Source of the DNA: Prorocentrum cordatum
Lineage: Eukaryota; Sar; Dinophyceae; Prorocentrales; Prorocentraceae
DNA: 28,395 nt
Reading direction: 5' to 3'
Assembly: GCA_963575745.1 (NCBI GenBank)
Contig: CAUYUJ010017884.1
Location: 193,027 to 221,421 of the forward strand
The position numbers and the translations under genes are program-made. The notes beneath the pieces were generated by a model. It worked only from the letters and a program-made list of their open reading frames with translations. It searched no databases and was not told where the DNA came from. Positions 1 through 8,460 of the stretch are shown piece after piece (position 1 is the stretch's first letter; the number at the start of each line of letters is the position of its first letter).

Positions 1-1
1 C

Positions 2-1054
2 GAGTCGGTAATATTGGCTGTGTGCGGGGGCGCTCCTCGATCGCTGAACGCATGGCGTTCGGGAATCCGTCGGTGGCGGGAGTTTTCGCAGAAGTCATTG
101 GGTCGGCGGGGAGACGAGTTCCTGCCGACTGCGGAGTCACTTTGCGCTTATGCTCGGATCTTTCGCAGCCGGCGCGCGCTCGCTACTTGCGTCGGGTTCC
201 TTGCGAAGGCCTGCGTCGTGCTAGGCCTGAACGCGTCTGAGTTCAATTTTCTCTTCCTGGCCATGGCAAAGGTCGTGGTGTCTAAGCATTGCCCGGGCAT
301 CTACGAGCCGCGCTCGCGCGCATCCCTGGAGACGATGCGCGCCCTGCTGGAAAGGGGTCAAGCCCCGGTGGACTTGCCGGGGCTCTGGGCCGTCTGCTTC
401 ACTTTCGGACTGCGGCCCCCCTCCGAGGGGCTGGGCCTGGTCAGGGGCCCGGCGCCGGAACCGACCAGGATCGCGTTGCGCAAAGACGGTTGCTCTGTTG
501 TGTTGTTCTTCCCTCGGCGCAAGAATAAAGAGTGCGCTTCGATATCCGAGCGGATATGCTGGCGCGACAGGTTCCCTCGGACGTGCGCGCTCCACGCGGT
601 ATGGCCCATGTTCGAAGCCGCCGAGATTTGGGCAGGCCCGTGCGCGGGCACTAGGCCAGACGTGAGCATGCGCGCGCTGCGCCGCGAACTGCTGGCATTG
701 GGCCCCCGCGACCACTGCTCCTATGACAGCTGGTCTTTCTGCCGGGGGTCGACCGACAGTGCCTCGTGCGCGACGCCGCCCACGGAGCGGTCGGGTCTGC
801 CCCGGGTGGCAGCGGACAAGGTGATGCCGCCCAGGTGCGGCGAGGGGCGCGCGCGCCGTGCCCGCGCAAGCGCCGCGCCTTTCGCGGAGCGTTGGGTGGC
901 GCGATCGGGGCCGCGAGATGCGCCCGCCGCCGCGCGGGCCCACGAGTCGCGCGAGCATTGGGGCCGAGCGCGCGACCCGCTGGCCCACGCGCGCCTGGCG
1001 GCGGCGGCGTTGGCGGCGCCGTCATGTTTCGCGCAGAGTTTGGCGCGTGCATGA
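2..1054 (+). pseudogene. Degenerate tyrosine recombinase (DIRS/Crypton-like), 5' end off window
   Basis: The frame is open from base 2, so the gene probably starts upstream of the window. Counting from the TTG at 14, residues 127-143 read like the first catalytic block of tyrosine recombinases (VCFTFGLRPPSEGLGL, Arg134 and Glu138). A basic stretch FFPRRKNKE (Lys170) and a TCALHAVWPM segment (190-199) follow, in the order I recall for dinoflagellate recombinases. The second catalytic block should read H-S-F-R-R-G. Here it is WSFCRG (240-245), so His is replaced by Trp and the first Arg by Cys. No convincing terminal Tyr follows, and after about residue 255 the frame becomes Ala/Arg-rich and runs into repeat DNA. 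Such enzymes move DIRS, Crypton and related elements by strand exchange. The family call is from motif order only, and the lost residues argue for an inactive copy. Useful similarity ends near base 770. Confidence 0.5.
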
Positions 1055-1490
1055 CCCCTGGGGGGGAGCTAGGTGGTTTGTGTCGACGACGCGGCGCTTC
1101 CGTTGTTGCAGGACACAAGCGGGGGGGGGCGTTGTTGCGCGGGCGCCGGCGCGGCGCAGCGCGGCGCAGCGCGGCGCCGCGCGTCATGGCTGCGCTGCGG
1201 GAGAGCGGCTCAGGCCCCCCGCCAAGGGGCTTCGCGCGCGGGAGTGGTTCTCAGCGGCCGCCGCCGCCCAGGAGATGGACCCTGGCGGTGGGCGGTGTCG
1301 TTGTTTCTCCCGCCGTGCCCAGCAGGGTCTCGCTTGCACAGCGCCGCCGCACGGGGCGCAGTGCGTGGGGCCGAGCGCGGTCGAACGCGCGACCCGCTGG
1401 CCCGCGCGCGCCTGGCGGCGGCGGCGTTGGCGGCGCCGTCGTGCGTCGCCCAAAGTTTGGCGCGTGCATGACCCTTGGGGGAGAGCGAGC
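963..1490 (+). repeat. Pair of ~110-bp direct repeats downstream of the recombinase
   Basis: Bases 963-1068 and about 1367-1490 are near-identical copies. They share GACCCGCTGGCCC, a CTGGCGG(CGG)GTTGGCGGCG core and AGTTTGGCGCGTGCATGACC. The second copy has an 8-bp insertion near its start and a few substitutions. The ~300-bp interval is GC-rich with no convincing exon. The pair directly follows a recombinase relic, so it could be a remnant of element-end repeats. A local duplication explains it equally well. Confidence 0.7.
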
Positions 1491-1718
1491 TGGTATGTGG
1501 AAAATGCTTAGCCTTCAATCGGTGAAGTTTCTGCACAGTTTAAGACGAATGTGCGCGGCGCTGAGGCGAGAGCCACATTTGAAGACGACCCGCCCTCCAT
1601 CTGCGAAGCCGTTGCTAATCTTCAAGCTTCAAAATCATAAGTGGCGAGGAAATCTCATGCGAAACGCCCAGCCCGCCCTATCAACTTTCCTCGGGGTACG
1701 ACAGGGAAGCGTTTTTTA
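1491..1718. other. Unassigned spacer of lower GC
   Basis: No gene is supported. GC drops compared with the flanks. One frame ends in LGVRQGSVF just before a stop at 1717-1719, which recalls a reverse-transcriptase block but is too short to call. Confidence 0.4.
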
Positions 1719-2036
1719 GAAGGAAAAGGAATGGAGGAGGAGGAAGGGGAGGAAAAGGAGGATGATGAGGAGGAGAAGAATATGGAGGAGGACGGAGGAC
1801 GGATGATGAGGAGGAGGAGGGGGAGGCGGAGGAGGAGGAAAAGGAGGCGAAAGAGGAGGAGGAGGAGGAGGAGGAGGAGGAGGAGGACGGCGATGAGGAG
1901 GAGGAGGACGAGGAGGAGGAGGAGGAGGAAGAGGAAGGAGAAGGAGGAGGATGTGGAGGAGGATGGGGAGGAGGAGGGCGAGGAGGAGGAGGAGGAGGAA
2001 GGAGGAGGAGGAGGAGGAGGAGAGAGAGAGGAATAT
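1719..2036 (+). repeat. Polypurine (GGA/GAG)n tract
   Basis: About 320 bases are almost pure A/G on the + strand, mostly GAGGAGGA with rare T or C. Long mirror-like purine runs can form triplex (H-DNA) structures. Reading frames through it give Glu- or Arg-rich peptides with no coding value. Confidence 0.95.
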
Positions 2037-2060
2037 AGATTAGTATTGCGACGGCAACGA

Positions 2061-2231
2061 CGGTGACGACGACGACGACTACTGCTAGTTCTACTACAAC
2101 CACTACTAGTACCATTGCTACCGCTACTGCAACCGTTACTGCTACTGCTACTGCTTCTACTACTACTACTACTACTACTGCTACTACTACTACTACTACT
2201 ACTACTACTGCTACTACTACTACTACTACTG

Positions 2232-2269
<38 letters not shown>

Positions 2270-2335
2270 GCTACTACTTTTTTATTATACTACTACTACT
2301 ACTACCACTACCACTACTACTACCACTCCCACTAC

Positions 2336-2374
<39 letters not shown>

Positions 2375-2555
2375 TACTACTTACTGCTACTGCTACTGCT
2401 ACTGCTACTGCTACTGCTACTGCTACTGTTACTGCTCCTGCTCCTGCTACTGCTACTGCGACTGCGACGGCTACTGCTACTGCTACTGCTACTGCTACTA
2501 CTACTACTACTACTACTACTGCTACTACTGCTACTGCTACTGCTACTCGTACTAT

Positions 2556-2609
<54 letters not shown>

Positions 2610-2656
2610 CAACAGTACTACTACTACTACTACCAATACTACTACTTCACCTACTG

Positions 2657-2689
<33 letters not shown>

Positions 2690-3014
2690 TTACTCCTACT
2701 ACTACTACTACCACTACTACTACTACTACTACTACTATTACTACCACCGCTGCTACTACTACTACTATTCGTATTATTGTTACTACTACTACTACGACTA
2801 CTACTGCTATTACAATAACAACAACTACTACTACTATTACCACTACCACTACCACTACTACTACTACTACTACTACGACTACTACTACGACTACTACGAC
2901 TACTACGACTACTACGACTACTACGACTACTACTACGACTACTACTACGACTACTACGACTACTACGACTACTACTACTACGACTACTACTATTACTACT
3001 ACTACTACTACTAT

Positions 3015-3065
<51 letters not shown>

Positions 3066-3070
3066 GACTA
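2061..3070 (+). repeat. ~1-kb (TAC)n trinucleotide microsatellite with higher-order blocks
   Basis: The array is built of TAC/ACT triplets. Sub-blocks have distinct variants: a hexamer block (CTACTG)n near 2383-2500, and a block near 2873-2990 where ACG interrupts every 9 or 12 bases (ACGACTACT and ACGACTACTACT). The interruptions recur regularly, which implies spread of variant units after the first expansion. Frames of 250-350 codons run through it because the triplet gives Thr, Tyr, Leu or Val runs. They are not genes. Confidence 0.97.
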
Positions 3071-3175
3071 CGATTGGTTTCATACGAATAGTAGCAATGC
3101 TATTAACTCTAGTACTACTAATAGTAAGAGTCAGAAGAAACGAATCGTATTTGTACTACGAGCAATAGTATGAAA

Positions 3176-3267
3176 CAGGAAGGAGGAGGATGAAAAGGCG
3201 AAGGAAGAGGGTGAGGAGGGGGAGGGGAAGGGGGAGGGATGGAGGACGGGAGCGAGGAGGGGGAGGA
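3176..3267 (+). repeat. Second polypurine tract
   Basis: AGGAGGAGG-type purine run on the same strand as 1719-2036, on the far side of the TAC array. The two may have been one tract that the TAC expansion split. Confidence 0.85.
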
Positions 3268-3419
3268 ACACGGGGGGAGTCTTGCCTGGTGGCGACCTGC
3301 GCCCCCTTCGGCTGCTCTGCTCGCCGAGAATGTTCGTTCTGCGCCAATGTTGTATGCTCTCCCTGCGCACGGCCCGCTCGTGCCAGCACCCCTCGCGAGA
3401 AAACCCCTCTCTGGCCCAG

Positions 3420-3515
3420 GTGCTGCTCGTCGACGACGACGTGCAGGAGCTGGAGCACGCGCGGGCGAGGGGCGTGCAGGCCCTGAGGAGGGCAGCGATA
3501 CAGATCCGCCTAGCT
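3420..3515 (+). CDS. Candidate internal exon, possible HAD-hydrolase motif
   Basis: A CCCAG|G acceptor at 3419/3420 is followed by about 30 codons in which almost every third base is G or C, a typical dinoflagellate coding signature. The peptide begins VLLVDDDVQELEHARARGVQ. A hydrophobic run, an Asp cluster and then 'ELxxARxRGVQAL' resembles the last motif of HAD-family phosphatases (DD followed by an Ala-Arg-x-x-Gly helix). That is a resemblance only. No donor site is obvious before the pyrimidine tract starts at about 3510. The upstream bases 3270-3419 look like intron. The exon boundary call is firmer than the function. Confidence 0.4.
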
Positions 3516-3645
3516 CCTCTTCCTTTTTCCCCCCTCATCCCCCTGTGCCTTCCTCTCTTCGTTCCCTCGTTCCTCTTTCCTCTTTCCTCGGTCATCCACC
3601 TTCCCCTTCCCCCTCCTCTTCCTCCTCTCCCCCCTTTCCCTCGCA
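3510..3645 (+). repeat. Polypyrimidine tract
   Basis: CT-rich run of TCCTCTTCC and CCCCTT words on the + strand. It follows the candidate exon and may lie within an intron. Confidence 0.85.
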
Positions 3646-3749
3646 ATTGAGGGCCAGAAGGAACCCAATCGAGCACGGGCAGTCAGCCTCATGCCCGCGT
3701 TGCACCACCCTCTTGACTGTTGTTGGCGGCCTGTCGTTTCTTTCGCCGC

Positions 3750-3935
3750 GGGGCCACGACAGAGCTCGGCGAGGGGAGTGAGGAGGACGAGGAGGATGGC
3801 AGGCCAGTGTGCTTCTTCGGCGCACAGCGAAAGGGACGCCCACGACCCTCCGCGACCGCAGGGTCGCCCGCCACGGAAGGGAGCCGGCACGCTTGGAGTG
3901 AGCGTCCCGCTGAGGGCCTTGAGAGACTGGGGTCA
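3750..3935 (+). CDS. Weak exon candidate, acidic linker-like peptide
   Basis: The frame contains ELGEGSEEDEEDGRPVCFF followed by basic and Ser/Pro-rich sequence. It is in the same frame as the 3420 exon. Third-position G/C bias is only moderate (about two thirds). It is not recognised and could be intergenic. Confidence 0.22.
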
Positions 3936-3963
3936 ATGCAAACGGGGGTCAGTCAGAGCGCCG

Positions 3964-4093
3964 GTCCTTGCAGGATCCTGCAGCGCCAGGGGTGTGCCGA
4001 ACCAGGCTTGGGTGCAGGATCCTGCAGGATCCTGCAGGATTTTCCAGGATCCTTCATGGCCTGACTGACCCGGGTTTGGATTGACCCGGGTCG
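3964..4093 (+). repeat. Short palindromic repeats (CAGGATCCTG and GACCCGGGTC)
   Basis: CAGGATCCTG occurs once near 3969 and then as overlapping decamers at 4014-4054. Two copies of the palindromic word GACCCGGGT follow at about 4068-4090. Both words are self-complementary, so the segment can fold on itself. Confidence 0.8.
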
Positions 4094-4424
4094 GCAGATC
4101 CCGACCCCAAGCTTGGCAACCCGGGCCGCGCGAACGAGTCAATACGCTCGGAGTTGGCTGCCAGCCAACGGCGCCAGCATGGCGACGTGCGCCTGGAGCG
4201 GACGGGCAGCGCCTGGAGTGAGCTTCCTGGCTGGAGCCTCGGCGGCGCGAAGTGGAGTGCAGGCGAGGGGCGCGGCGAGGGACACAGGAGGGGCACGGGC
4301 GGACCTTCCCCAGTCGGTGGCGAGCCTGGGGGGGAACTGAGAAGGGGCGGGTCTTTTTGGAAGGCTCGGAAGCCCCCCGGCCTTCTGAGAAGTCGTCGAG
4401 GCCCTCCTCGAAGACGCAGCGAGC

Positions 4425-4705
4425 TTCTCAGAATGCGCGAAGGCTTCTGAGAAGCCCCGCCGCCTTCTGTCGCAGGCCTAGAGGTTCGGCGGTGTGCCTC
4501 CACCGAGGGAAGAACATCCCGATCTCGGTGATGGTGGTAACATTCTGGCTTCCAAGGTGGCCGAAATATTACCACCAACACCGAATTCCAGGATCATCTT
4601 CCCCCTGTGGAGACAACACCCTGCATTGGTGTTGGTGCCCACTTCCAGGCCTCCCATTCTGAGAAGGCCTGCGCGAAGGTTTCTGAGAAGCCCCGCCGCC
4701 TTCTG
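4425..4705 (+). repeat. Repeat-flanked hairpin segment (MITE-like)
   Basis: An identical 25-bp sequence at 4445-4469 and 4681-4705 (TTCTGAGAAGCCCC start, CCGCCTTCTG end) lies within ~45-bp direct repeats (4425-4469 and 4657-4705). The repeats are rich in the 11-bp near-palindrome CTTCTSAGAAG. Between them is an imperfect stem: TCGGTGATGGTGGTAA at 4525-4540 pairs with TTACCACCAACACCGA at 4569-4584 with one mismatch. A second small stem (CAACACC and GGTGTTG) lies at about 4614-4634. More CTTCTGAGAAG words occur upstream from about 4380. No coding sequence is seen inside. Confidence 0.65.
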
Positions 4706-4801
4706 AGAAGGTCTTCCTCTTTTCGTTTCCCCGCCTCGCTCGCCGCCGATCCAGGCAAGTCTCGCGCCCAGTTTGGGAACATTCGGGCGAGGGGGGGGGG
4801 A

Positions 4802-4995
4802 GTAACGAGGAAGGAGGTGGACCTGTACGCATTCTGCCTGGCATCGCTCGGACGCGTGAACTCCTTTCTCGGCGAGGACCGTCGAGGAGCATGTTGGCGC
4901 ACGATGCCGAAAAATGCACGGGCAACGGACGTCCGAGCGGCGGCGAGTCGGGGGCTGCTAGACATGTCCCTGTTCAAGTGCCCCCCAACTTTTCG
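4802..4995 (+). CDS. Exon candidate of unknown protein
   Basis: This frame reads TRKEVDLYAFCLASLGRVNS and continues with FLGEDRRGACW and RGLLDMSLFKCP. The first 25 codons have strong third-position G/C bias, which weakens later. It lies upstream of, and on the same strand as, the terminal exons at 5199-5449, and might belong to the same gene. No family is recognised. Start and donor are not defined. Confidence 0.3.
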
Positions 4996-5198
4996 CTCCA
5001 CTCCGGGGGCCCTGGGGCCCTCTGGGCCTCGCGAGGGGTGCTCTGAAGGCCGCGTGGGCCTTCTTGGAAATTCTCTGGGGACAGCTTTTCGGCCAGATGT
5101 CGCCTGTCTGCGTCTCCGGCACTGGGGCCAGCTGCTGCCTGCTCATTGGGAGATCTTGGTCTACTTCTGGCAGCAACACAGCTTTTGACTGTTCGCAG

Positions 5199-5449
5199 GT
5201 CTACGCCGCGCCCGAGGACGGGGGCTTGCAGGACAGGGCTGGACCTAAACGCTGTTTTGCTGGACTTCGGCTTTGTTTGTTCTTCGTTTTGGCAGGGTGG
5301 TGCAGGAAAACATATGGAGCAAAACGAAAGCAAAACGAAAACAACATGAAAAACAACGTTCAGGTCCAGCCCTGTTGCAGGAGTGGCACCTGGAGGAGCT
5401 CCTCCTGCTGCTCGGGCTGCAGGCGCACGCACCGCCGGCGGGACTCTGA
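5199..5449 (+). CDS. Terminal exons of an unknown gene, split by an introner-like element
   Basis: Exon 5199-5231 follows a TTCGCAG|G acceptor and encodes VYAAPEDGGLQ. Exon 5381-5449 follows a second TTGCAG|G acceptor and encodes EWHLEELLLLLG, then LQAHAPPAGL and a TGA stop. Removing 5232-5380 joins them in frame (phase 0), and nearly every codon of the joined 34-codon stretch ends in G or C. The intervening 149 bases have the structure of an inverted-repeat element (next entry). If spliced, the intron would start GA and end AG; GA donors are known in dinoflagellates. The product is not recognised. The short Leu-rich tail carries no known motif, and the upstream exon joining 5199 is uncertain. 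Confidence 0.6.
5232..5380 (+). mobile_element. Candidate introner: 143-bp TIR element forming an intron
   Basis: Inverted ends ACAGGGCTGGACCT (5233-5246) and AGGTCCAGCCCTGT (5362-5375) pair perfectly. They extend into a ~60-bp imperfect stem of GTTTT/CGTTTTG words around a short centre. TGCAGG occurs immediately outside both ends (5227-5232 and 5376-5381), and the match extends to 8 bp if it overlaps the ends. That is the pattern of a target-site duplication that carries its own AG|G splice site. The element would be an intron of 149 bases with its acceptor in the duplicated TGCAG|G. Introner elements of this kind are established in dinoflagellates and relatives. That this copy is spliced is inferred. 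Confidence 0.65.
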
Positions 5450-5492
5450 ATCACCTGCGCCAAGAGATGCACTGACACGTTTTTCTTTTGTT

Positions 5493-5495
<3 letters not shown>

Positions 5496-5540
<45 letters not shown>

Positions 5541-5630
5541 GATAGGGGCAGCTCCTCCTCCTCCTCTTCTTCTTCCTCCTCCTCCTCCTCCTACTCTTCC
5601 TCCTCCTTATCCTCTTCCTCCTCCTCTGTG
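5496..5630 (+). repeat. (CT)n-(TA)n-(CTC)n compound microsatellite
   Basis: Pure CT dinucleotides at 5496-5522 pass directly into TA dinucleotides (to 5541), and then TCC/CTC triplets run from about 5547 to 5630. Confidence 0.95.
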
Positions 5631-5639
5631 CTCCACGGC

Positions 5640-6110
5640 CCCGGGGCCCCCGAGTCCGAAGGGGACCCCGGGGCGGCCGGGACGGCCGCGCCGCGCGCAC
5701 CCCGCGCGCGCGGCGCGCCCGGCCCCGCGCGCTACGCGCGGCGGCCGGGGGGCAGCGGCGGCTGGCGGCCCCGGCGGGGGGGGAGCCTGGCTGGCGGCGG
5801 CGGCGCAGCCGACGCCGCCGCCGCCTCCTCCGCCCCTGCCGCCGCCTCCTCCCTCCGCTTCCGCCCGCCACCGCCGAAGCCGCCCCCCTCCGCCCGTGCC
5901 CGCCGCCGCCGCCGCCGCCGCCGCCGCCCCTGCGTCCGCCTCCGGCCGCCGCCGGCGCCGCCGCCCAAGCCGCCGCCTCCTCTCCGCCCTGGCCAGCGGC
6001 TCCGAGCGGCGTTTTCCGCTTCTGCCGCCTCCGCCTCCGCCTCCTCTTCCTCCTCCGCCGCCCCTGCGCCGCTCCCCGCCCCTCCTCGCCGCTCCGCCGC
6101 CCCTAGCCCC
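5640..6110. repeat. GC-rich (CCG/GCC)n low-complexity block
   Basis: About 85-90% GC by eye, with repeated CCGCCG, CTCCGCC and GGCGGC words. Long Ala/Pro- or Gly/Arg-rich frames on both strands arise from composition. It probably continues the 3' flank of the retrotransposon fragment read on the - strand. Confidence 0.8.
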
Positions 6111-6299
6111 TAGCGTCCGCGCCCCTCCTTGCCTCGCCTGTCCGCGCTCCTCGCCCCGGGTTGGCTGCTCAGCCTCCTCCTCCTCCGGCCGCTCGCCCGG
6201 GCCTGGCCTGCCAGGGCCGGTGCTGGGTGGCCGCCAGCACGGCATCGGCCGCGTGGCGCTGGAGAACGCTCCCCAGGGCTTGGTGCAGGCGGCGGATCG

Positions 6300-6855
6300 C
6301 TGCCGAGCGCTCCGTCGCGTCCGCCGGGGGCCAGCCGGCGAAGCAGCGCCGCCGCGTCCCCTCGTAGGCGGCCGTGGTCCTCGATGACGAACGGGACCAC
6401 CGGCGCTCCTGGATAGCGCGCTCTCTTGCGGCGCTCCGCGGCCGCCGCGGCAGCGCCCTCGCGGCGCGGCGCGCCGAGGCCGAGGGCGTCCTGGGTCAGG
6501 GCGCTGACCACTGTGAGGTCGACCAGGATCGGCGCCGCCACCCCAGGCGCGTGGACGACCAAGTCCATGCGGGCTTCTGGATTCGCGGGCGCCGCGTGGG
6601 GCACCAGTGCTTCTCTGTGAACGGTGCACCCCTGTTCCTCGCACCACTCGGCCAGGGCTGCGCACCCAGCGTCGTGCCGGCGCACGCGCCAGCCACCAAT
6701 GGCGCACCCGCGAGCGTGAACCCCTTTTGGATCCAAGACCGCCCCGCACACTCTGCCGTCTGGGTGGCGGTGCTGGCAGAAATCTGCGCAGAGGGGCAAG
6801 TCCAGGTGCAGCCTCGTCCGGATGGCGATTCCGAACTGCGCGTCCTCCTCCTCCT
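6300..6855 (-). mobile_element. C-terminal zinc-finger and restriction-like endonuclease part of a non-LTR retrotransposon
   Basis: The - strand frame 7120-6110 contains, from about residue 92, a Cys/His cluster (FCQHRHPDGRVCG, then HARGC at about 6690-6790) followed by VRRHDAGCAALAEWCEEQG. It then has ARMDLVVHAPG and ILVDLTVV (DLTV at 6509-6520) and ends with AAERRKRARYPGAP and PFVIEDHG. This order is a CCHC-type finger, RHD, an R-x-D core with D-x-T-V, and a K-x-x-x-Y tail. It matches the C-terminal restriction-like (PD-(D/E)XK) endonuclease domain of R2/CRE-type and related LINE ORF2 proteins, which nicks the target for target-primed reverse transcription. The reverse transcriptase should lie upstream (higher coordinates), but there the frame becomes a Glu run of (GGA)n at 6843-6900, so the fragment is truncated. 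The C-terminal end at 6110 is low-complexity. Confidence 0.7.
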
Positions 6856-7135
6856 CCTCCTCCTCCTCCTCCTCCTCCTCCTCCTCCTCCTCCTCCTCCC
6901 CCACCCTTTTTGTCCTCCCTCCTTCTCGTCCTCCTCCTCGTACTCCTCCTCGTCCTCCTCCTCCTCGTCCTCCTCCTCCTCTCCCCTCTCCTCGTCCTCC
7001 TTCTCCTCCTCCCGCCTCTCCTCTCCTCCTCCTCCTTCTCCTCCCTGTCCTGCCCCCTCCTTGTCCTCCTCCCCTCCTTCCTCCTCCTTCTCCTCGTCGT
7101 CCTCCTTCTTTCTCTTCCACCCCTCTCCTTGTCCA
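6843..7135 (+). repeat. (CTC)n pyrimidine tract
   Basis: Pure CTC triplets at 6843-6900, then imperfect TCCTCG/TCCTCC runs to about 7135. The tract abuts and truncates the retrotransposon fragment. Confidence 0.95.
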
Positions 7136-7205
7136 GTCATGCCCCCCCGTGGTTGGCAGGGGCGGCAGTGTCCCTGTCTAAGGGGTCCCCGCGCTCTTGC
7201 TCGCA

Positions 7206-7958
7206 CCGCAAAGACCAGCACGAAGGAGCGCGACTTCCTCGACAAGGACGCGCACCTGCTTCAGTGGATGGGGGGATTCCAGATGCAGCAGGTGCTAGGA
7301 GAGCCAAAAGTTTAGAGTAACAGCGGCAGTGGCAAGCTGTTGACGCGGCCTGACCCCGACGCGGGCAAGGAGGGCGAGTGGTCGATCGAGCGCACGGTGC
7401 GCGCCGACGGCGGAAGCAACGAGGAACAGTCTTCAGGGGTTAGAAGTTCGAGTCGAGAACTCCAAGGACGACCTGGACGCGACTGCAGCGCAGGAGGCTG
7501 GCGCTTTCATGCAGGAGATGTCTTCGCACTTGGGTTCTGGCTCGGGTTCTGTGTCGTCTGGGCAGCTGCTCGTCGACGTGAAGAAGGAGGGGTGCGACGC
7601 CGAGAAGCCCGCCGAGCCGCCGAACCCCCGCAGGGCCATTTTCGACAAGATCAAGGCGCACATCAAGGCCGAGATACGTGCCCAGGAGAAGCGCCCGATG
7701 AAGCTCAGAGAGATCTACGAGGAGACCAAGACGGACAAGTGCGCGCAGTCCTTCAACGTAGATGCGAGCAAAATCATCCCGAATGTGACCAATGCCATCA
7801 AGACCATGGAGAGGATGTTCTTGAAGAAGGGCGATGACGATCTCGATGGCGCACTGGCCCTGGCAGCACCCAGACAGGTAGACGAGGCCAACTTGAACTG
7901 CGATTACATCATCGAGTGGGCTAGGAGTCTCAGCACCAGAAAGTGGAAGAGGAGGTGA
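7206..7958 (+). pseudogene. Coding region of unknown protein with one stop and one frameshift
   Basis: Third-position G/C bias is very strong through the whole interval. Part 1 (from about 7206, acceptor GCAAAG|A) reads STKERDFLDKDAHLLQWMGG. An in-frame TAG follows at 7313-7315, and then the same frame resumes with LLTRPDPDAGKEGEWSIERT to about 7430. A one-base shift leads to LEVRVENSKDDLDATAAQ and, from the ATG at 7509, 149 codons to a TGA at 7956-7958. The last part is rich in Lys and Glu, with DKIKAHIKAEIRAQEKRP and LREIYEETKTDK, and is predicted largely helical. No family is recognised. The TAG could lie in a missed short intron (GTGCTAGG to TTTAG is only 24-25 bases) and the shift could be an assembly error; otherwise this is a young pseudogene. 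The 7509-7958 part alone could be intact if ATG 7509 is the true start. Confidence 0.65.
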
Positions 7959-8460
7959 ACTCGAGTGCCTTATTCTGGAAGTTCTTGATAGGGAGGTCCT
8001 CTGCCTGATAGTTTCTCTCGGGCCCAAAACGTGCCTTTGCTCGACGCAGGGTGGCGCCGCGCAGTGGCGCGATGAAAGAATGCAGAACACACGACGCACG
8101 CAACGCACGCGCAACGCACAACACACAGGAACATAGCACAAACGATACGCACAACGAAACTACGACCAAGCACAACAGCAACGTCGACGATGCTGATATC
8201 GCGCATGAAGAAGAGGAGGCCCCGGGACCAAAGCGCGCCACGGTTGTCCCGAATCACTTCGTGTTGGGAACCTGGATGTCTTCGCGCAAGCTGTCCTGGT
8301 GCGCCCGCGGCTAGAGGGGGCGGGCCCTTGGTGGCCCAAATTCGGGCGGCAAAACGCTTTCAAACGTCGCGCTGTTATGGTGTCGGGGCCCCGTCGAACT
8401 CAGATCCAACGACGCTAACAGCGATGGGGGCCCCAGTCGCGGAGCAATGACACCAGGTGG
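7959..8460. other. Downstream spacer with ACGCAACGCACA-like imperfect repeat
   Basis: No gene is supported. Bases 8085-8185 are imperfect repeats of ACGCACGCAACGCACAAC. A small inverted pair CGCTGTTA (8370-8377) and TAACAGCG (8416-8423) encloses two GGGGCCCC-containing words. Confidence 0.5.

Noticed and set aside
1690-1719. LGVRQGSVF resembling a reverse-transcriptase motif
   Set aside because: Nine residues followed by a stop, with no neighbouring RT motifs; chance is likely.
1641-3173. Long open frames (140-350 codons) in the purine and TAC tracts
   Set aside because: They are runs of Glu/Arg, Thr, Tyr, Leu or Val that follow directly from the triplet repeats; no ordinary protein sequence is present.
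5607-6749. 380-codon Arg/Gly-rich minus-strand frame
   Set aside because: It is a shadow of the retrotransposon fragment in another frame plus GCC/CCG low complexity.
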